From: CAZIPZ01 sp964541075
Lineage (GTDB): Bacteria > Acidobacteriota > Terriglobia > 20CM-2-55-15
DNA: 27,268 nucleotides
Direction of reading: 5' to 3'
Assembly: GCA_964541075.1 (NCBI GenBank)
Contig: CAZIPZ010000022.1
Coordinates: 1-27,268 of the forward strand
Part shown: positions 16,752-24,356 of the stretch, in pieces
Layout: each line of letters begins with the position of its first letter
Numbering within the stretch: position 1 is the stretch's first letter
Notes under the pieces: generated by a model
Database searches by the model: none
The model's input: the letters and a program-made list of their open reading frames with translations, nothing else
Told to the model about the DNA's origin: nothing
Position numbers and translations under genes: made by a program

Positions 16752-17264
16752 TCAGCTGGAAAAACCAACGGCGCCTGCCGAAGCCGGCTGTGGAAAGAGC
16801 AACTGGATCATTTCGTCGCGAACCGAAGCGGTGACTTCAAGAGCCGCTTCCAGGGGTTGGCGGTCATCCACACCCAGACTTTTGTTGATGTCCTGCAACA
16901 GCCGAGTATGTCCTCTCAACGCGATCTCGAGGTCCTTGAAGCCTCCGGGCTTGCGGACAGGATCTCTGTCCGAATTCACAATAGCGTTTCTGGCGCCGCG
17001 TATGGATTCGACATACTGATCCAGCAGCGACTTCATTGCCCCCATGTCGCCGTCGCGAGCCGCTCCGGAAACGAAGTCCAAGAGGATCGTCGAAATAACA
17101 ATATAACTTTTCGTTATCGCAACGGGATTGGTCAGAGTAGGAAGCTTTCCGCGTTCCGTCGCAAGGCGCTCGGCCCTTTGACTGTCGTTCATCCTTCCAA
17201 TTCTTACTCCGCAGCCCGATACTGCCAACGCTGCGCCCAGGATTATTGCGAGAAACGCTCTCAT
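16752..17264 (-). CDS. Putative lipoprotein, unknown function
   Basis: A 170-residue protein that I do not recognise as a named family. It starts MRAFLAIILGAALAVSGCG, a lipoprotein signal peptide with lipobox VSGC, so it should be lipidated on Cys18 and anchored in a membrane. The rest is soluble and mostly helical, with an ITKSYIVISTILLDFVSGAA segment near the start and Asp/Arg-rich helices after it. The frame is open much further upstream (to 17516), but that part overlaps mgtE antisense and lacks protein-like composition; the ATG at 17264 has AGGATGG upstream and puts the signal peptide at the N-terminus. It lies 76 bases after mgtE and 17 before the CNBD/DUF1003 gene, all on one strand. 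Confidence 0.7.
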   Translation of the reverse strand: MRAFLAIILGAALAVSGCGVRIGRMNDSQRAERLATERGKLPTLTNPVAITKSYIVISTILLDFVSGAARDGDMGAMKSLLDQYVESIRGARNAIVNSDRDPVRKPGGFKDLEIALRGHTRLLQDINKSLGVDDRQPLEAALEVTASVRDEMIQLLFPQPASAGAVGFSS

Positions 17265-17340
17265 ACGACGACCATCCTGAAGAAGTGGGCGAACTCTATC
17301 ACAGCCCGAAGCGTTATGGGGGTATTTTGGGCGTGGAAAA

Positions 17341-18648
17341 TTAGAGCAGCGTGCCTCGAAGAATAATGCTCGCCATAGTGAAGTAGATGACGAGGCCCGT
17401 AACGTCAACGAGGGTCGCAACGAACGGCGCAGAAGCGCTGGCAGGATCCAGACCAAGGCGTCGCAGGAGGAATGGCAGCATCGATCCCGCAAGGGTTCCG
17501 AACATGACCACGCCAACCAAGCTCAGTCCCACTGTTAACGCAATGACGAAATAATGTTCCCCGTATGGATGGGACATAGCCTGCCATATCAGTATTCGCG
17601 AAACGCCGATGACCCCAAGGACGGCGCCCAGCGCCAAGCCGGCCGCGAACTCGCGGCGAACAACCAGCCACCAATCCCGAAGGCGAACCTCGCCCATGGC
17701 CATTGCCCGTATAACTAGGGTTGTTGCCTGAGAGCCTGAGTTCCCGCCGCTGCTGATAATGAGCGGAATGAAGAGCGCTAGAACCACAGCGCGAGCGATT
17801 TCGGCTTCGAAATAACCCATCGCTGTCGCGGTAAGCATTTCGCCGAGGAACAGCGCTGAAAGCCATCCTGCGCGCTTCTTGATCATGTCGCCGAGGCGAG
17901 TGTGCAGATACGGCGTGTCCAACGCTTCCATGCCGCCGATCTTTTGAAGATCTTCCCCTGCCTCCTCCTCCACAACGTCGACGATGTCGTCAACGGTGAC
18001 GATCCCGATCATCCGGTGCATGCCATCGACCACCGGAATCGCAAGAATATGGTGTTGAGTGAAAAGCTTGACGAGTTCTTCCTGATCGGTTTCTTCGGAC
18101 ACGCTGATTGGATTGGCTTGCATCACTTCGCGAACCGTTTTGGTGCGATCCGCCGCAAACAGGTGTCTGAACGTGACCACTCCGAGGAGATGCTGGTCGC
18201 TGTCCAACACGTACGCGTAGTAGATCGTTTCGAGTTGGCCCGCCTGTCGCCGTAGGTATGCGATGGCTTCGTCAGTGGTCATGTCCGGACGCAGCCGAGC
18301 GAATCGAGGACTCATGAGGCCGCCCGCCTCGTCCTCGGCGTAGGCAAGCAGCGCAACGACCTCACGCCGTCCGACTTCGTCCATTAAGTCGAGCACCGCC
18401 TGCCTTCCATCGGCTGGCCAATGTTGTACGAGATCAGCGGCGTCGTCAGGAGACAACAACCGCACCCATAGGCGACGATGCCCCTCCGGTAGCTGCTGCA
18501 GAAGTTCCGCCTGGTCATACGCGCTCAGGCTGAGAAAGAAATCGTCGGCGACTTCTCTCGGCAGTTGCTGGAAACTTTCCGAGCGTTCCTCGGCGGTCAA
18601 GGTCGGCCACATTTCGAGCAGTTCATTGAAGTCTCTGAATTCCGGCAT
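17341..18648 (-). CDS. mgtE: Magnesium transporter MgtE
   Basis: MgtE is a homodimeric Mg2+ channel in the inner membrane, gated by its own cytoplasmic Mg2+ sensor. The protein (435 residues from this start) has the order expected: an N-terminal helical superfamily domain with repeats such as LQQLPEGHRRLWVRLLSPDD, two CBS domains (ending about GIVTVDDIVDVVEEE), the plug helix, and five membrane segments. Channel motifs include IISSGGNSGSQATTLVIRAMA and, near the end, ATLVDVTGLVIYFTMA. An upstream TTG (18714) would add 22 residues but has no ribosome site; the ATG at 18648 has AGGG 12 bases upstream. No M-box riboswitch is recognisable in the short leader. It is followed by the lipoprotein gene. 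Confidence 0.93.
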   Translation of the reverse strand: MPEFRDFNELLEMWPTLTAEERSESFQQLPREVADDFFLSLSAYDQAELLQQLPEGHRRLWVRLLSPDDAADLVQHWPADGRQAVLDLMDEVGRREVVALLAYAEDEAGGLMSPRFARLRPDMTTDEAIAYLRRQAGQLETIYYAYVLDSDQHLLGVVTFRHLFAADRTKTVREVMQANPISVSEETDQEELVKLFTQHHILAIPVVDGMHRMIGIVTVDDIVDVVEEEAGEDLQKIGGMEALDTPYLHTRLGDMIKKRAGWLSALFLGEMLTATAMGYFEAEIARAVVLALFIPLIISSGGNSGSQATTLVIRAMAMGEVRLRDWWLVVRREFAAGLALGAVLGVIGVSRILIWQAMSHPYGEHYFVIALTVGLSLVGVVMFGTLAGSMLPFLLRRLGLDPASASAPFVATLVDVTGLVIYFTMASIILRGTLL

Positions 18649-18762
18649 AGGCAATTGACCCTGAAAAAAGGATTGATGAAGAGATACCGCCGCCAATGAA
18701 AACTTCAGTCCCAAGGCGCTTAAATCAACAGTGATTATTAATTATGTTTCAGAGACAGGACG

Positions 18763-20982
18763 CTAGTACCCGATTGTGTAGGTGAGTTTTGCAATGATCG
18801 CTCGATCGATCAGGTTGCGCGAATTTGTCTGACGGCGTTCGTTATACACGAGGAAGAAATCGCTTAAGGGGCGGTGGATAATGTTGAACCGGACGTTGGA
18901 CGTCCATTGTCCTGCATCTGTGTTGTACTGAATCAATGCGTTCAAGAACATTGTGGTCGTGAAGGAGTAGTCCACACGGGTGCTCACGAGGTCCGTCTTG
19001 AAGTTTCCCTGTGGCAGCCGGATATCGTTTCGTGTGTAGTTCACCGAAAGCGTGACATGGTAATTCGGCCGAAGCAAAGCGCCCAGTGTGTATGCCGACT
19101 TCTTTCCGGAATAGAAGTCTCCTTTTTGAAGCCGCAGCGTCGGGCCCGCTTTGCTTGCCCGGCTTGCCGTATAGGCGACGAAGTAGTCGTCGAACCAATA
19201 GTCGCCAACAGGAAGGGTCACTCTCCGTTGAAGCGTGAAGGACGCAAGGAGTCGTTCGAAACTGGCATTTCGTCCCGCCTCGAAGATAGCTCCATCCGAG
19301 AGGACTACAGTCATGCCGGATTCAATGGACTTACTTTCGAGAACCTTCGACTGTGTCCAATAAAACTCTGGCGTGATCGTGAGCGCCGTTTCCCGCACCC
19401 AGCGTGGGCGCCACGAAGGCCGTGATCTGAACGCCGTATAGCTGAGCCACTTGCGGATACCGGTTCGAGCATAAAATCCGACTTCGGGATTGAAGTTGTT
19501 TGCGATGTCGCTGTACGCGCTCCGAATGTCCCAGGTTCGGTTGACAAACGCATACGAGGCTCGATAGGCGTCGTTCTGCGATTGAATGCCGGGAGTATCC
19601 GTTTTTGCATAGTAGAGGTTGACGTATTGTGACGGCCCGAAGCGAAGATTGGCGTCCGCACCGTAGGTGCGGTTGTAGTGGCCAGTCTGCCTTTCCTGTT
19701 TGTTGACGAAAATTGCACCGATTTGCGATCCGGCAAAAATATCCCGACGAATTCTGCCGACGGTGAAGTTAGCGACCGGCGTTGGATCGGCTTTACGTGT
19801 CTGCATATTCAGGAACCCGAGGGACCACAGGCCCATTCGCCCGCTCAGTCGCGCGCCTGCCAATATGGGAACTTCTCTTCCGTCGTTGCTTAAGCCGATG
19901 CGCCGGCTGAAGAAAAGGAGGTCATTCCCGGACGATGGTTGGCGGATGAGGCTGCCTCCGGTTGCGACCTCGCTTACGGATCCCACAGTGAACAGCCCGG
20001 AGTTTTCGACAAAGAATTCGCGTTTCTCCGGAAAAAACAAACTGAAGCGTGTGAGATTGACCTGTTGTTCGTCGGCTTCAACTTGGGAGAAATCCGTGTT
20101 TGCAGTCAGATCCAAGGTCAGTGCGGATCCCAGTCCATACTTCACGTCGAGTCCGCCGTCTCCGGACCAGTCGTTCCTGATTCCAGCAGGTTGATTTATT
20201 TGGCTGAGGCTGGAACTGATGTAAGGCTTGATGCGCAGATTGGAAGTCGGCTGAATGCCTTCCAGCCCTTCGAGGGTTCCGGCCAGGGATGCTTTGAAGA
20301 TCAGGAATAGTCTTGGCAGGGGCGACCAGTAGGCTTCCTCGTTCGTGCGTCGAATTCGTCTTAGGAAGTTGATGCCCCAGTCCTGAACCGGAGTGTTCGG
20401 GAATTTAAGAGTCTTGAATGGGAGCGCGACTTCCGCGATCCATCCGTCGTCGACATAGCGGGTCTTTACGTACCAAACTCCGTCCCAGTCCCGGTTGTTT
20501 GTCACTCCTTCGTTGGTGAACTGTGTATCGAATCTCGCACCGCGCGGATTGATTTGGAATTGATAACCGTTGCTGCGGTCGTGGAAAGTATCGACCATAA
20601 AGCCGAATACGTCGTTATCCCGCGGGGAAAAATCCTCCTTCAGTTCGCTGACCACGGCTGTGTCGGGATTGGGATCCCATAGCCGGGCGCCTATATAGAG
20701 GTTGTCCTGGTCGTACAAAACTCGGGCTTCAGTCCTCAAAGAAGACGGTGCGCCTTCGCGCGGCTCATTTTGAATGAAATCCGTTGCAACTGGGGCCCTT
20801 TCCCATATGGACTCGTCGAGAGTTCCATCGATAGTGATCTTTTCGTTGATCTTCACAGCCTTGATACGGCGCTCCAGTCTGGCCGCCTCGTAGTCAACGT
20901 TCTGGCCGGCTGCGGAGATCGCCAAAAGAGGGCTGAAGATGGCGGAAATGATGACAAGGTGAATATAGTTCGTTCGCTTCAT
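18763..20982 (-). CDS. DUF5916 outer-membrane protein with N-terminal CBM9-like domain
   Basis: A 739-residue exported protein. It begins with a signal peptide (MKRTNYIHLVIISAIFSPLL, cleavage probably near AAG), then a family 9 carbohydrate-binding-like domain (about 40-230) with IDGTLDESIWERA, VLYDQDNLYIGARLWDP and DNDVFGFMVDTF. A long C-terminal part matches DUF5916, rich in alternating strands, and ends in TYTIGY, an aromatic terminus typical of outer-membrane beta barrels inserted by the Bam machine. FFPEKREFFVENSGLF is a strong DUF5916 signature. The frame is open to 21375, but the ATG at 20982 has GGAG five bases before it and gives the signal peptide. The ligand is unknown. It is divergent from the metallo-beta-lactamase-fold gene. 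Confidence 0.9.
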   Translation of the reverse strand: MKRTNYIHLVIISAIFSPLLAISAAGQNVDYEAARLERRIKAVKINEKITIDGTLDESIWERAPVATDFIQNEPREGAPSSLRTEARVLYDQDNLYIGARLWDPNPDTAVVSELKEDFSPRDNDVFGFMVDTFHDRSNGYQFQINPRGARFDTQFTNEGVTNNRDWDGVWYVKTRYVDDGWIAEVALPFKTLKFPNTPVQDWGINFLRRIRRTNEEAYWSPLPRLFLIFKASLAGTLEGLEGIQPTSNLRIKPYISSSLSQINQPAGIRNDWSGDGGLDVKYGLGSALTLDLTANTDFSQVEADEQQVNLTRFSLFFPEKREFFVENSGLFTVGSVSEVATGGSLIRQPSSGNDLLFFSRRIGLSNDGREVPILAGARLSGRMGLWSLGFLNMQTRKADPTPVANFTVGRIRRDIFAGSQIGAIFVNKQERQTGHYNRTYGADANLRFGPSQYVNLYYAKTDTPGIQSQNDAYRASYAFVNRTWDIRSAYSDIANNFNPEVGFYARTGIRKWLSYTAFRSRPSWRPRWVRETALTITPEFYWTQSKVLESKSIESGMTVVLSDGAIFEAGRNASFERLLASFTLQRRVTLPVGDYWFDDYFVAYTASRASKAGPTLRLQKGDFYSGKKSAYTLGALLRPNYHVTLSVNYTRNDIRLPQGNFKTDLVSTRVDYSFTTTMFLNALIQYNTDAGQWTSNVRFNIIHRPLSDFFLVYNERRQTNSRNLIDRAIIAKLTYTIGY

Positions 20983-21003
20983 GGGTGCTCCGTTGGCCCC
21001 CGC

Positions 21004-21031
21004 ACTATATACGGAACGGCGCCTTTGTCGA
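21004..21031 (-). promoter_or_regulatory. Probable sigma-70 promoter for the DUF5916 gene
   Basis: On the minus strand TCGACA (-35, 21026-21031) and TATAGT (-10, 21004-21009) are separated by 16 bases; each matches the consensus at five of six positions. It lies about 22 bases upstream of the start codon, which fits a short leader with the GGAG ribosome site. Confidence 0.6.
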
Positions 21032-21053
21032 AAGAGACTTTGCGAGGGATCGG

Positions 21054-21083
21054 CGGCGCCCGCCCTGAATCTTGTGGGCGCCG
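21054..21083. repeat. Inverted repeat between divergent genes
   Basis: CGGCGCCC (21054-21061) and GGGCGCCG (21076-21083) form a perfect 8-base inverted repeat with a 14-base loop. It lies between the DUF5916 promoter and the metallo-beta-lactamase-fold gene. It could be an operator shared by the two divergent genes or a leader hairpin of the latter; the sequence alone does not decide. Confidence 0.5.
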
Positions 21084-21145
21084 ACCACTTGGCGTAGTCT
21101 AAGGAGACTTGAAACAGCAACTGGTTAGTCACTGGAGGGGAGAAT

Positions 21146-22585
21146 ATGGTGAAAAGATGTCTGATCGCGGCAATGTTCATGACATTGCTTTCCTGGACTG
21201 TCATGGCCCAGGATGCCAAGACCGTTATCAGCGATGCGTCGAAAGCAATGGGCGCAGACAATTTGAAAACGATCGAGTACTCGGGATCGGGCGCGGACTT
21301 TGCATTGGGGCAGTCCCCAAATCCCGCCGCGCCATGGCCCAAATTCATCAATAAGACGTATACGCGGACAATCAACTTTGAGGCGCCTGCGTCGCGGGTA
21401 AGCAGAATTCGGATGCAGGGCGAGAATCCGCCGCGCGGCGGCGGGGGACAGCCGATGGTCGGCGAGCAGACTCAAAACCAGGTGATCGTGGTCGCTCAAA
21501 ATACACCGTGGGCGCAGCAACTGGAAATCGTCATGACGCCGTACGGATTCCTGAGAGCCGCCGCCGCAAGCAACGCGACGGTCAAGGCACAGACCATGGG
21601 TGGCAAGAAATTCAACGTTGTGACATTCATGGGTGGAAACAAGGCGCCGGTCAATGGATACATCAACGAGCAGGGTCTCGTGGAAAGAATCGAAACCAAA
21701 ATCGACAACACGATGCTCGGCGATATGCCTATTGAAGTCCTTTACTCCGACTATAAGGACTTTGCTGGCGTGAAATTCCCAACCACCATTCTTCAGAGGC
21801 AGGGCGGTTATCCGACTCTTCAGTTGACCATCACTGATGTGAAGCCGAACGCTCCAGCCAACATTCAACCGCCGCAACCTCCAGCCGGAGCGCCTGCGGC
21901 TGCCGCCGCCGTGACATCAGAAAAGCTTGCGGATGGCGTGTATCTCATATTGGGCGGCTACGCCAGCGTCGCCGTTGACTTCAAGGATCACATCGTGGTG
22001 ATCGAAGGGCCGCAGAGTGAAGAGCGCGCTAGCGCGATCATCGCCGAAGTGAAGAAGTTGATTCCGAACAAGCCCATTAAGTACGTCATCAACACTCATC
22101 ACCACTTTGATCATTCGAGCGGCCTTCGCACATTCGTCGCCGAAGGCGCCACGATCCTCACGCACCAGACCAATAAGGGGTACTTTGAAAGAATTTTCGC
22201 GATACCGCACGCTCTCAATCCGGACAAGCTGGCCACTGCAAAAAAGAAGGTCTCGGTTGAAACCATGACGGACAAGAAGGTTCTGACGGATGGCAACCAC
22301 GTGATCGAACTGCATCACTTGCAAGGCAACGGCCACAATGATGGCCTGATCGTGGCCTATCTGCCGAAGCTGAAAGTCCTCGTCCAGGCCGATGCATTCA
22401 ATCCGCCGGCGCAGGCGAATGCCGCTCCTCCGAATCCGCCGAACCCTTATACCGTCAATCTCAGCACCAACATTGAAAGACTGAAACTGGAAGTTGAGAG
22501 GATTATTCCGGTCCACTATCCTCCCGACAACAGAAAGGTCATGGTTTCCGAACTCAGCAGAGCCATCGGAAAGAGCAGCAACTAA
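21146..22585 (+). CDS. Secreted metallo-beta-lactamase-fold hydrolase with N-terminal domain
   Basis: A 479-residue exported protein. MVKRCLIAAMFMTLLSWTVM is a signal peptide with likely cleavage at VMA. Residues about 23-235 form an N-terminal domain that I do not recognise, rich in beta strands. A Pro/Ala linker (240-256) leads to a metallo-beta-lactamase-fold domain with the HxHxDH motif in NTHHHFDHSSG (His318, His320, Asp322, His323), then His397 in GNGHNDG, Asp416 in QADAF and His457 in PVHYP, so a two-metal site is complete. The class of this fold with a separate N-terminal domain and a signal peptide is common among environmental hydrolases; substrate is unknown. A GGAGGGG Shine-Dalgarno precedes the ATG. 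It is divergent from the DUF5916 gene. Confidence 0.88.
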   Translation: MVKRCLIAAMFMTLLSWTVMAQDAKTVISDASKAMGADNLKTIEYSGSGADFALGQSPNPAAPWPKFINKTYTRTINFEAPASRVSRIRMQGENPPRGGGGQPMVGEQTQNQVIVVAQNTPWAQQLEIVMTPYGFLRAAAASNATVKAQTMGGKKFNVVTFMGGNKAPVNGYINEQGLVERIETKIDNTMLGDMPIEVLYSDYKDFAGVKFPTTILQRQGGYPTLQLTITDVKPNAPANIQPPQPPAGAPAAAAAVTSEKLADGVYLILGGYASVAVDFKDHIVVIEGPQSEERASAIIAEVKKLIPNKPIKYVINTHHHFDHSSGLRTFVAEGATILTHQTNKGYFERIFAIPHALNPDKLATAKKKVSVETMTDKKVLTDGNHVIELHHLQGNGHNDGLIVAYLPKLKVLVQADAFNPPAQANAAPPNPPNPYTVNLSTNIERLKLEVERIIPVHYPPDNRKVMVSELSRAIGKSSN

Positions 22586-22591
22586 AACGAA

Positions 22592-22627
22592 CCGCGGGCT
22601 GACAGAATGCATTCTGTCGGTCCGCGG
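22592..22627 (+). terminator. Perfect 18-base palindrome after the metallo-hydrolase gene
   Basis: The arms 22592-22609 and 22610-22627 are contiguous and pair over 18 positions, with two G-U pairs and no mismatch; a few central bases (ATGCAT) would form the loop. It starts 6 bases after the stop codon and lies 16 bases before the tRNA promoter, so it probably ends the upstream transcript. No T-run follows (CTTCCTAA), so it is not a canonical terminator. Confidence 0.55.
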
Positions 22628-22643
22628 CTTCCTAACGAAAGAG

Positions 22644-22671
22644 TTGATAAGCTGAAACGAAGTTGTAGAAT
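22644..22671 (+). promoter_or_regulatory. Promoter of the tRNA-Gly gene
   Basis: TTGATA (-35, 22644-22649) and TAGAAT (-10, 22666-22671), each five of six to the sigma-70 consensus, are 16 bases apart. The expected start of transcription is about 22678, a few bases before the tRNA. Confidence 0.7.
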
Positions 22672-22681
22672 CTGAAACCAA

Positions 22682-22753
<72 letters not shown>

Positions 22754-22822
22754 CTTTAAAGTCAGCAACTTGGAAAGTTCTCTTCACGGTCTTACATCAA
22801 AACTACATCATTAAGGGAAACA

Positions 22823-23581
22823 TCAATTCACGAAGGCGGATTCGAGCTGCTCGACCGCCTCGATCCGGCTTTCCAGTGATGTTTCGGTGTACACGTTCAA
22901 ATTAACGTCGAGTGTGTGGCCCTGTTGGTCGGCGACAACTTTGGGATCCACTCCAAGCTCACGCATCAAAGAAGAATGCGTGCGGCGCAGGACGTGAAAA
23001 TCCACCCAATCGAAACCGATCGTTTTCAGAGCGGGCCGAATGTAGCGAAGCATTGCGTTGTCCTTTGCTAACGGCGTGGTCAGCTTTTCGGATGGAAACA
23101 CCCAATCCTCCGGGTTGCCGTCAGGATCTCTGTTCAACCATGCATCCAGATCGCGGCACAGCCCGGACGATAGCGCGGCGAGCCGCTTGGATTTCTGGGT
23201 CTTTGGCGTGTCGATGATGCCACGATAAACGCGCTGTTCGATTGCAACTGAACCCGCATCGATCCGGCCCCTCTTCAAACCAAAGATTTCGCCAGGACGC
23301 ATCCCGGCCAGTACTGCCAGCTTCACGATCAATCGTTCTCTGAGATTCAGGGCATCGAAGATTTGCTTTACCTCCTTTAGGGATAGCGTTGGATGTTCTG
23401 GTCGAGCGCATTGGCGTGGTGTGAACAGAATCAGCGCGGGATGGCGCCTTACGATTCCTTCCGCAACAGCCATATCGAACATTTGCTTCAGGTCCCAACG
23501 CAAATGATCAACTGTGCTGAACGACAGCAACGACTTTGAATCCAGAAATCGTTGCAGGTCTTCCCTCGTAAGCTTGCGCAA
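22823..23581 (-). CDS. Tyrosine integrase, C-terminal catalytic fragment downstream of an in-frame stop
   Basis: Part two of a site-specific tyrosine recombinase (phage integrase family). The 252 residues hold the end of the core-binding domain and the entire catalytic domain with all expected residues: Arg95 in LAGMRPGEIF, Lys127 in TPKTQK, His196 and Arg199 in FHVLRRTHSSL, His222 in QQGHTLD and nucleophile Tyr231 in NVYTETS. It begins with a TTG directly after the TAA that ends the N-terminal fragment and is in the same frame, so both belong to one original gene (22823-23911, 362 codons). No Shine-Dalgarno precedes the TTG. A nonsense mutation is the simplest explanation; reinitiation at the TTG or readthrough could still yield active enzyme. 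Confidence 0.88.
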   Translation of the reverse strand: MRKLTREDLQRFLDSKSLLSFSTVDHLRWDLKQMFDMAVAEGIVRRHPALILFTPRQCARPEHPTLSLKEVKQIFDALNLRERLIVKLAVLAGMRPGEIFGLKRGRIDAGSVAIEQRVYRGIIDTPKTQKSKRLAALSSGLCRDLDAWLNRDPDGNPEDWVFPSEKLTTPLAKDNAMLRYIRPALKTIGFDWVDFHVLRRTHSSLMRELGVDPKVVADQQGHTLDVNLNVYTETSLESRIEAVEQLESAFVN

Positions 23582-23911
23582 TTAGCGGTTGCCAAAATCC
23601 GTAACGATGTGGTGATCCACACGATCCTCGTTCGTCATTGCCGTCGATTCCTTCCACTTGCGTTTGTAGAAGGGCAGATACATTCGCTCGACAAACTCCT
23701 TTACGGTTACATCTTGTTCAGCGACGTATGCGGCGCGCTCATTGATCGGCTTAACGATCTCGGCCACTTTTTCTCTGGCCTTTGACTTTGTGATCTTCGA
23801 AACCTTTCCCAATACCCGCGACCGCAGCCTGCCGTCCTCGCGCCATTGGCCTACCCAATAGCGACCATCCTTGGATTTTCGTACACAACCATTTTGAAAC
23901 CGTTGTCGCAT
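23582..23911 (-). CDS. Tyrosine integrase, N-terminal fragment (ends at premature TAA)
   Basis: Part one of the split integrase: 109 residues holding an arm-binding-like N-terminal region (MRQRFQNGCVRKSKDGRYWV) with the strand pattern common to integrases of integrative elements, then the first half of the SAM-like core-binding domain (VTVKEFVERMYLPFYKRKW). It ends at VTDFGNR followed by TAA at 23582-23584; in homologous integrases this position carries an ordinary residue before LRKLTREDLQ, so the stop falls in mid-domain. The ATG has AAGGAG upstream, overlapping the excisionase-like gene's stop. The break is one codon, with no frameshift. Confidence 0.85.
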   Translation of the reverse strand: MRQRFQNGCVRKSKDGRYWVGQWREDGRLRSRVLGKVSKITKSKAREKVAEIVKPINERAAYVAEQDVTVKEFVERMYLPFYKRKWKESTAMTNEDRVDHHIVTDFGNR

Positions 23912-23919
23912 GTGACTCC

Positions 23920-24153
23920 TTAGTTCACAGCGCCCACGGCCTTCATTTCTGAGTCGTCGGCTAGGATAGCACCGTTTTCATTCAGCCGTTTCCAGGCTTC
24001 AAAGCTTGAACGACGAACGACTTTTTTTCTTCCAAGTGCAATATGCGGCAGGATCGTACGATCCTTAACGTCACCGTTCATCAGCTTGTATACCTGGGAT
24101 TTTGAGCAGCGGAGTTCCGCGGCCACTTCCTTTGCCGTTAGTATTTCGCTCAC
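23920..24153 (-). CDS. Excisionase-type helix-turn-helix DNA-binding protein
   Basis: A 77-residue protein with a winged-helix/HTH domain of the MerR-like excisionase family: ILTAKEVAAELRCSKSQVYK and LPHIALGRKKVVRRSSFEAW are the classic first and second helices with the wing. Such proteins bind element ends and direct excision with the integrase, or regulate the element. The frame is open to 24216, but a near-perfect AAGGAGG lies 8 bases before the GTG at 24153 (reading VSEILTAKEV), so that start is chosen. The stop overlaps the ribosome site of the integrase gene (8-base gap), so the two are an operon, xis before int. Confidence 0.85.
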   Translation of the reverse strand: MSEILTAKEVAAELRCSKSQVYKLMNGDVKDRTILPHIALGRKKVVRRSSFEAWKRLNENGAILADDSEMKAVGAVN

Positions 24154-24275
24154 AAAACGTTCCTCCTTCAGTAGATCAAGAGGTCTCGGCGTTCTCGAGG
24201 ATTGCTGGAACAGCACTTGCGGGATGAGTCCAGATTCGGGTCATGTGGGAAACACGAGCGCCTGAAGGTACGAGT

Positions 24276-24322
24276 CGTTTCGGAAGGCAAACATGACATT
24301 TTTTTATGCCTGTCACGAAACG
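24276..24322. repeat. Nested inverted repeats in the excisionase/ATPase intergenic region
   Basis: CGTTTCG (24276-24282) pairs with CGAAACG (24316-24322), and inside them TGACA (24294-24298) pairs with TGTCA (24311-24315) around an AT-rich centre. The whole lies between the divergent excisionase-like and ATPase genes (gap 24154-24356), the place where a regulator or the integration machinery would bind. I see no consensus promoter in this gap that I would defend. Confidence 0.5.
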
Positions 24323-24356
24323 TCATCCAAAAGTCTCATGCCATTTAAGAGGACGC

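Noticed and set aside
17265..17516. An 84-residue extension of the lipoprotein ORF
   Set aside because: It overlaps mgtE coding sequence, has odd composition and would bury the lipobox; the ATG at 17264 is better.
20983..21375. A 131-residue N-terminal extension of the DUF5916 protein
   Set aside because: It would place the signal peptide in the interior, runs across the promoter and overlaps the divergent gene; the ATG at 20982 has a good ribosome site.
21125..21877. A 250-residue minus-strand ORF opposite the metallo-hydrolase
   Set aside because: It is antisense to a gene with a complete signal peptide and catalytic motif, and has no motif of its own.
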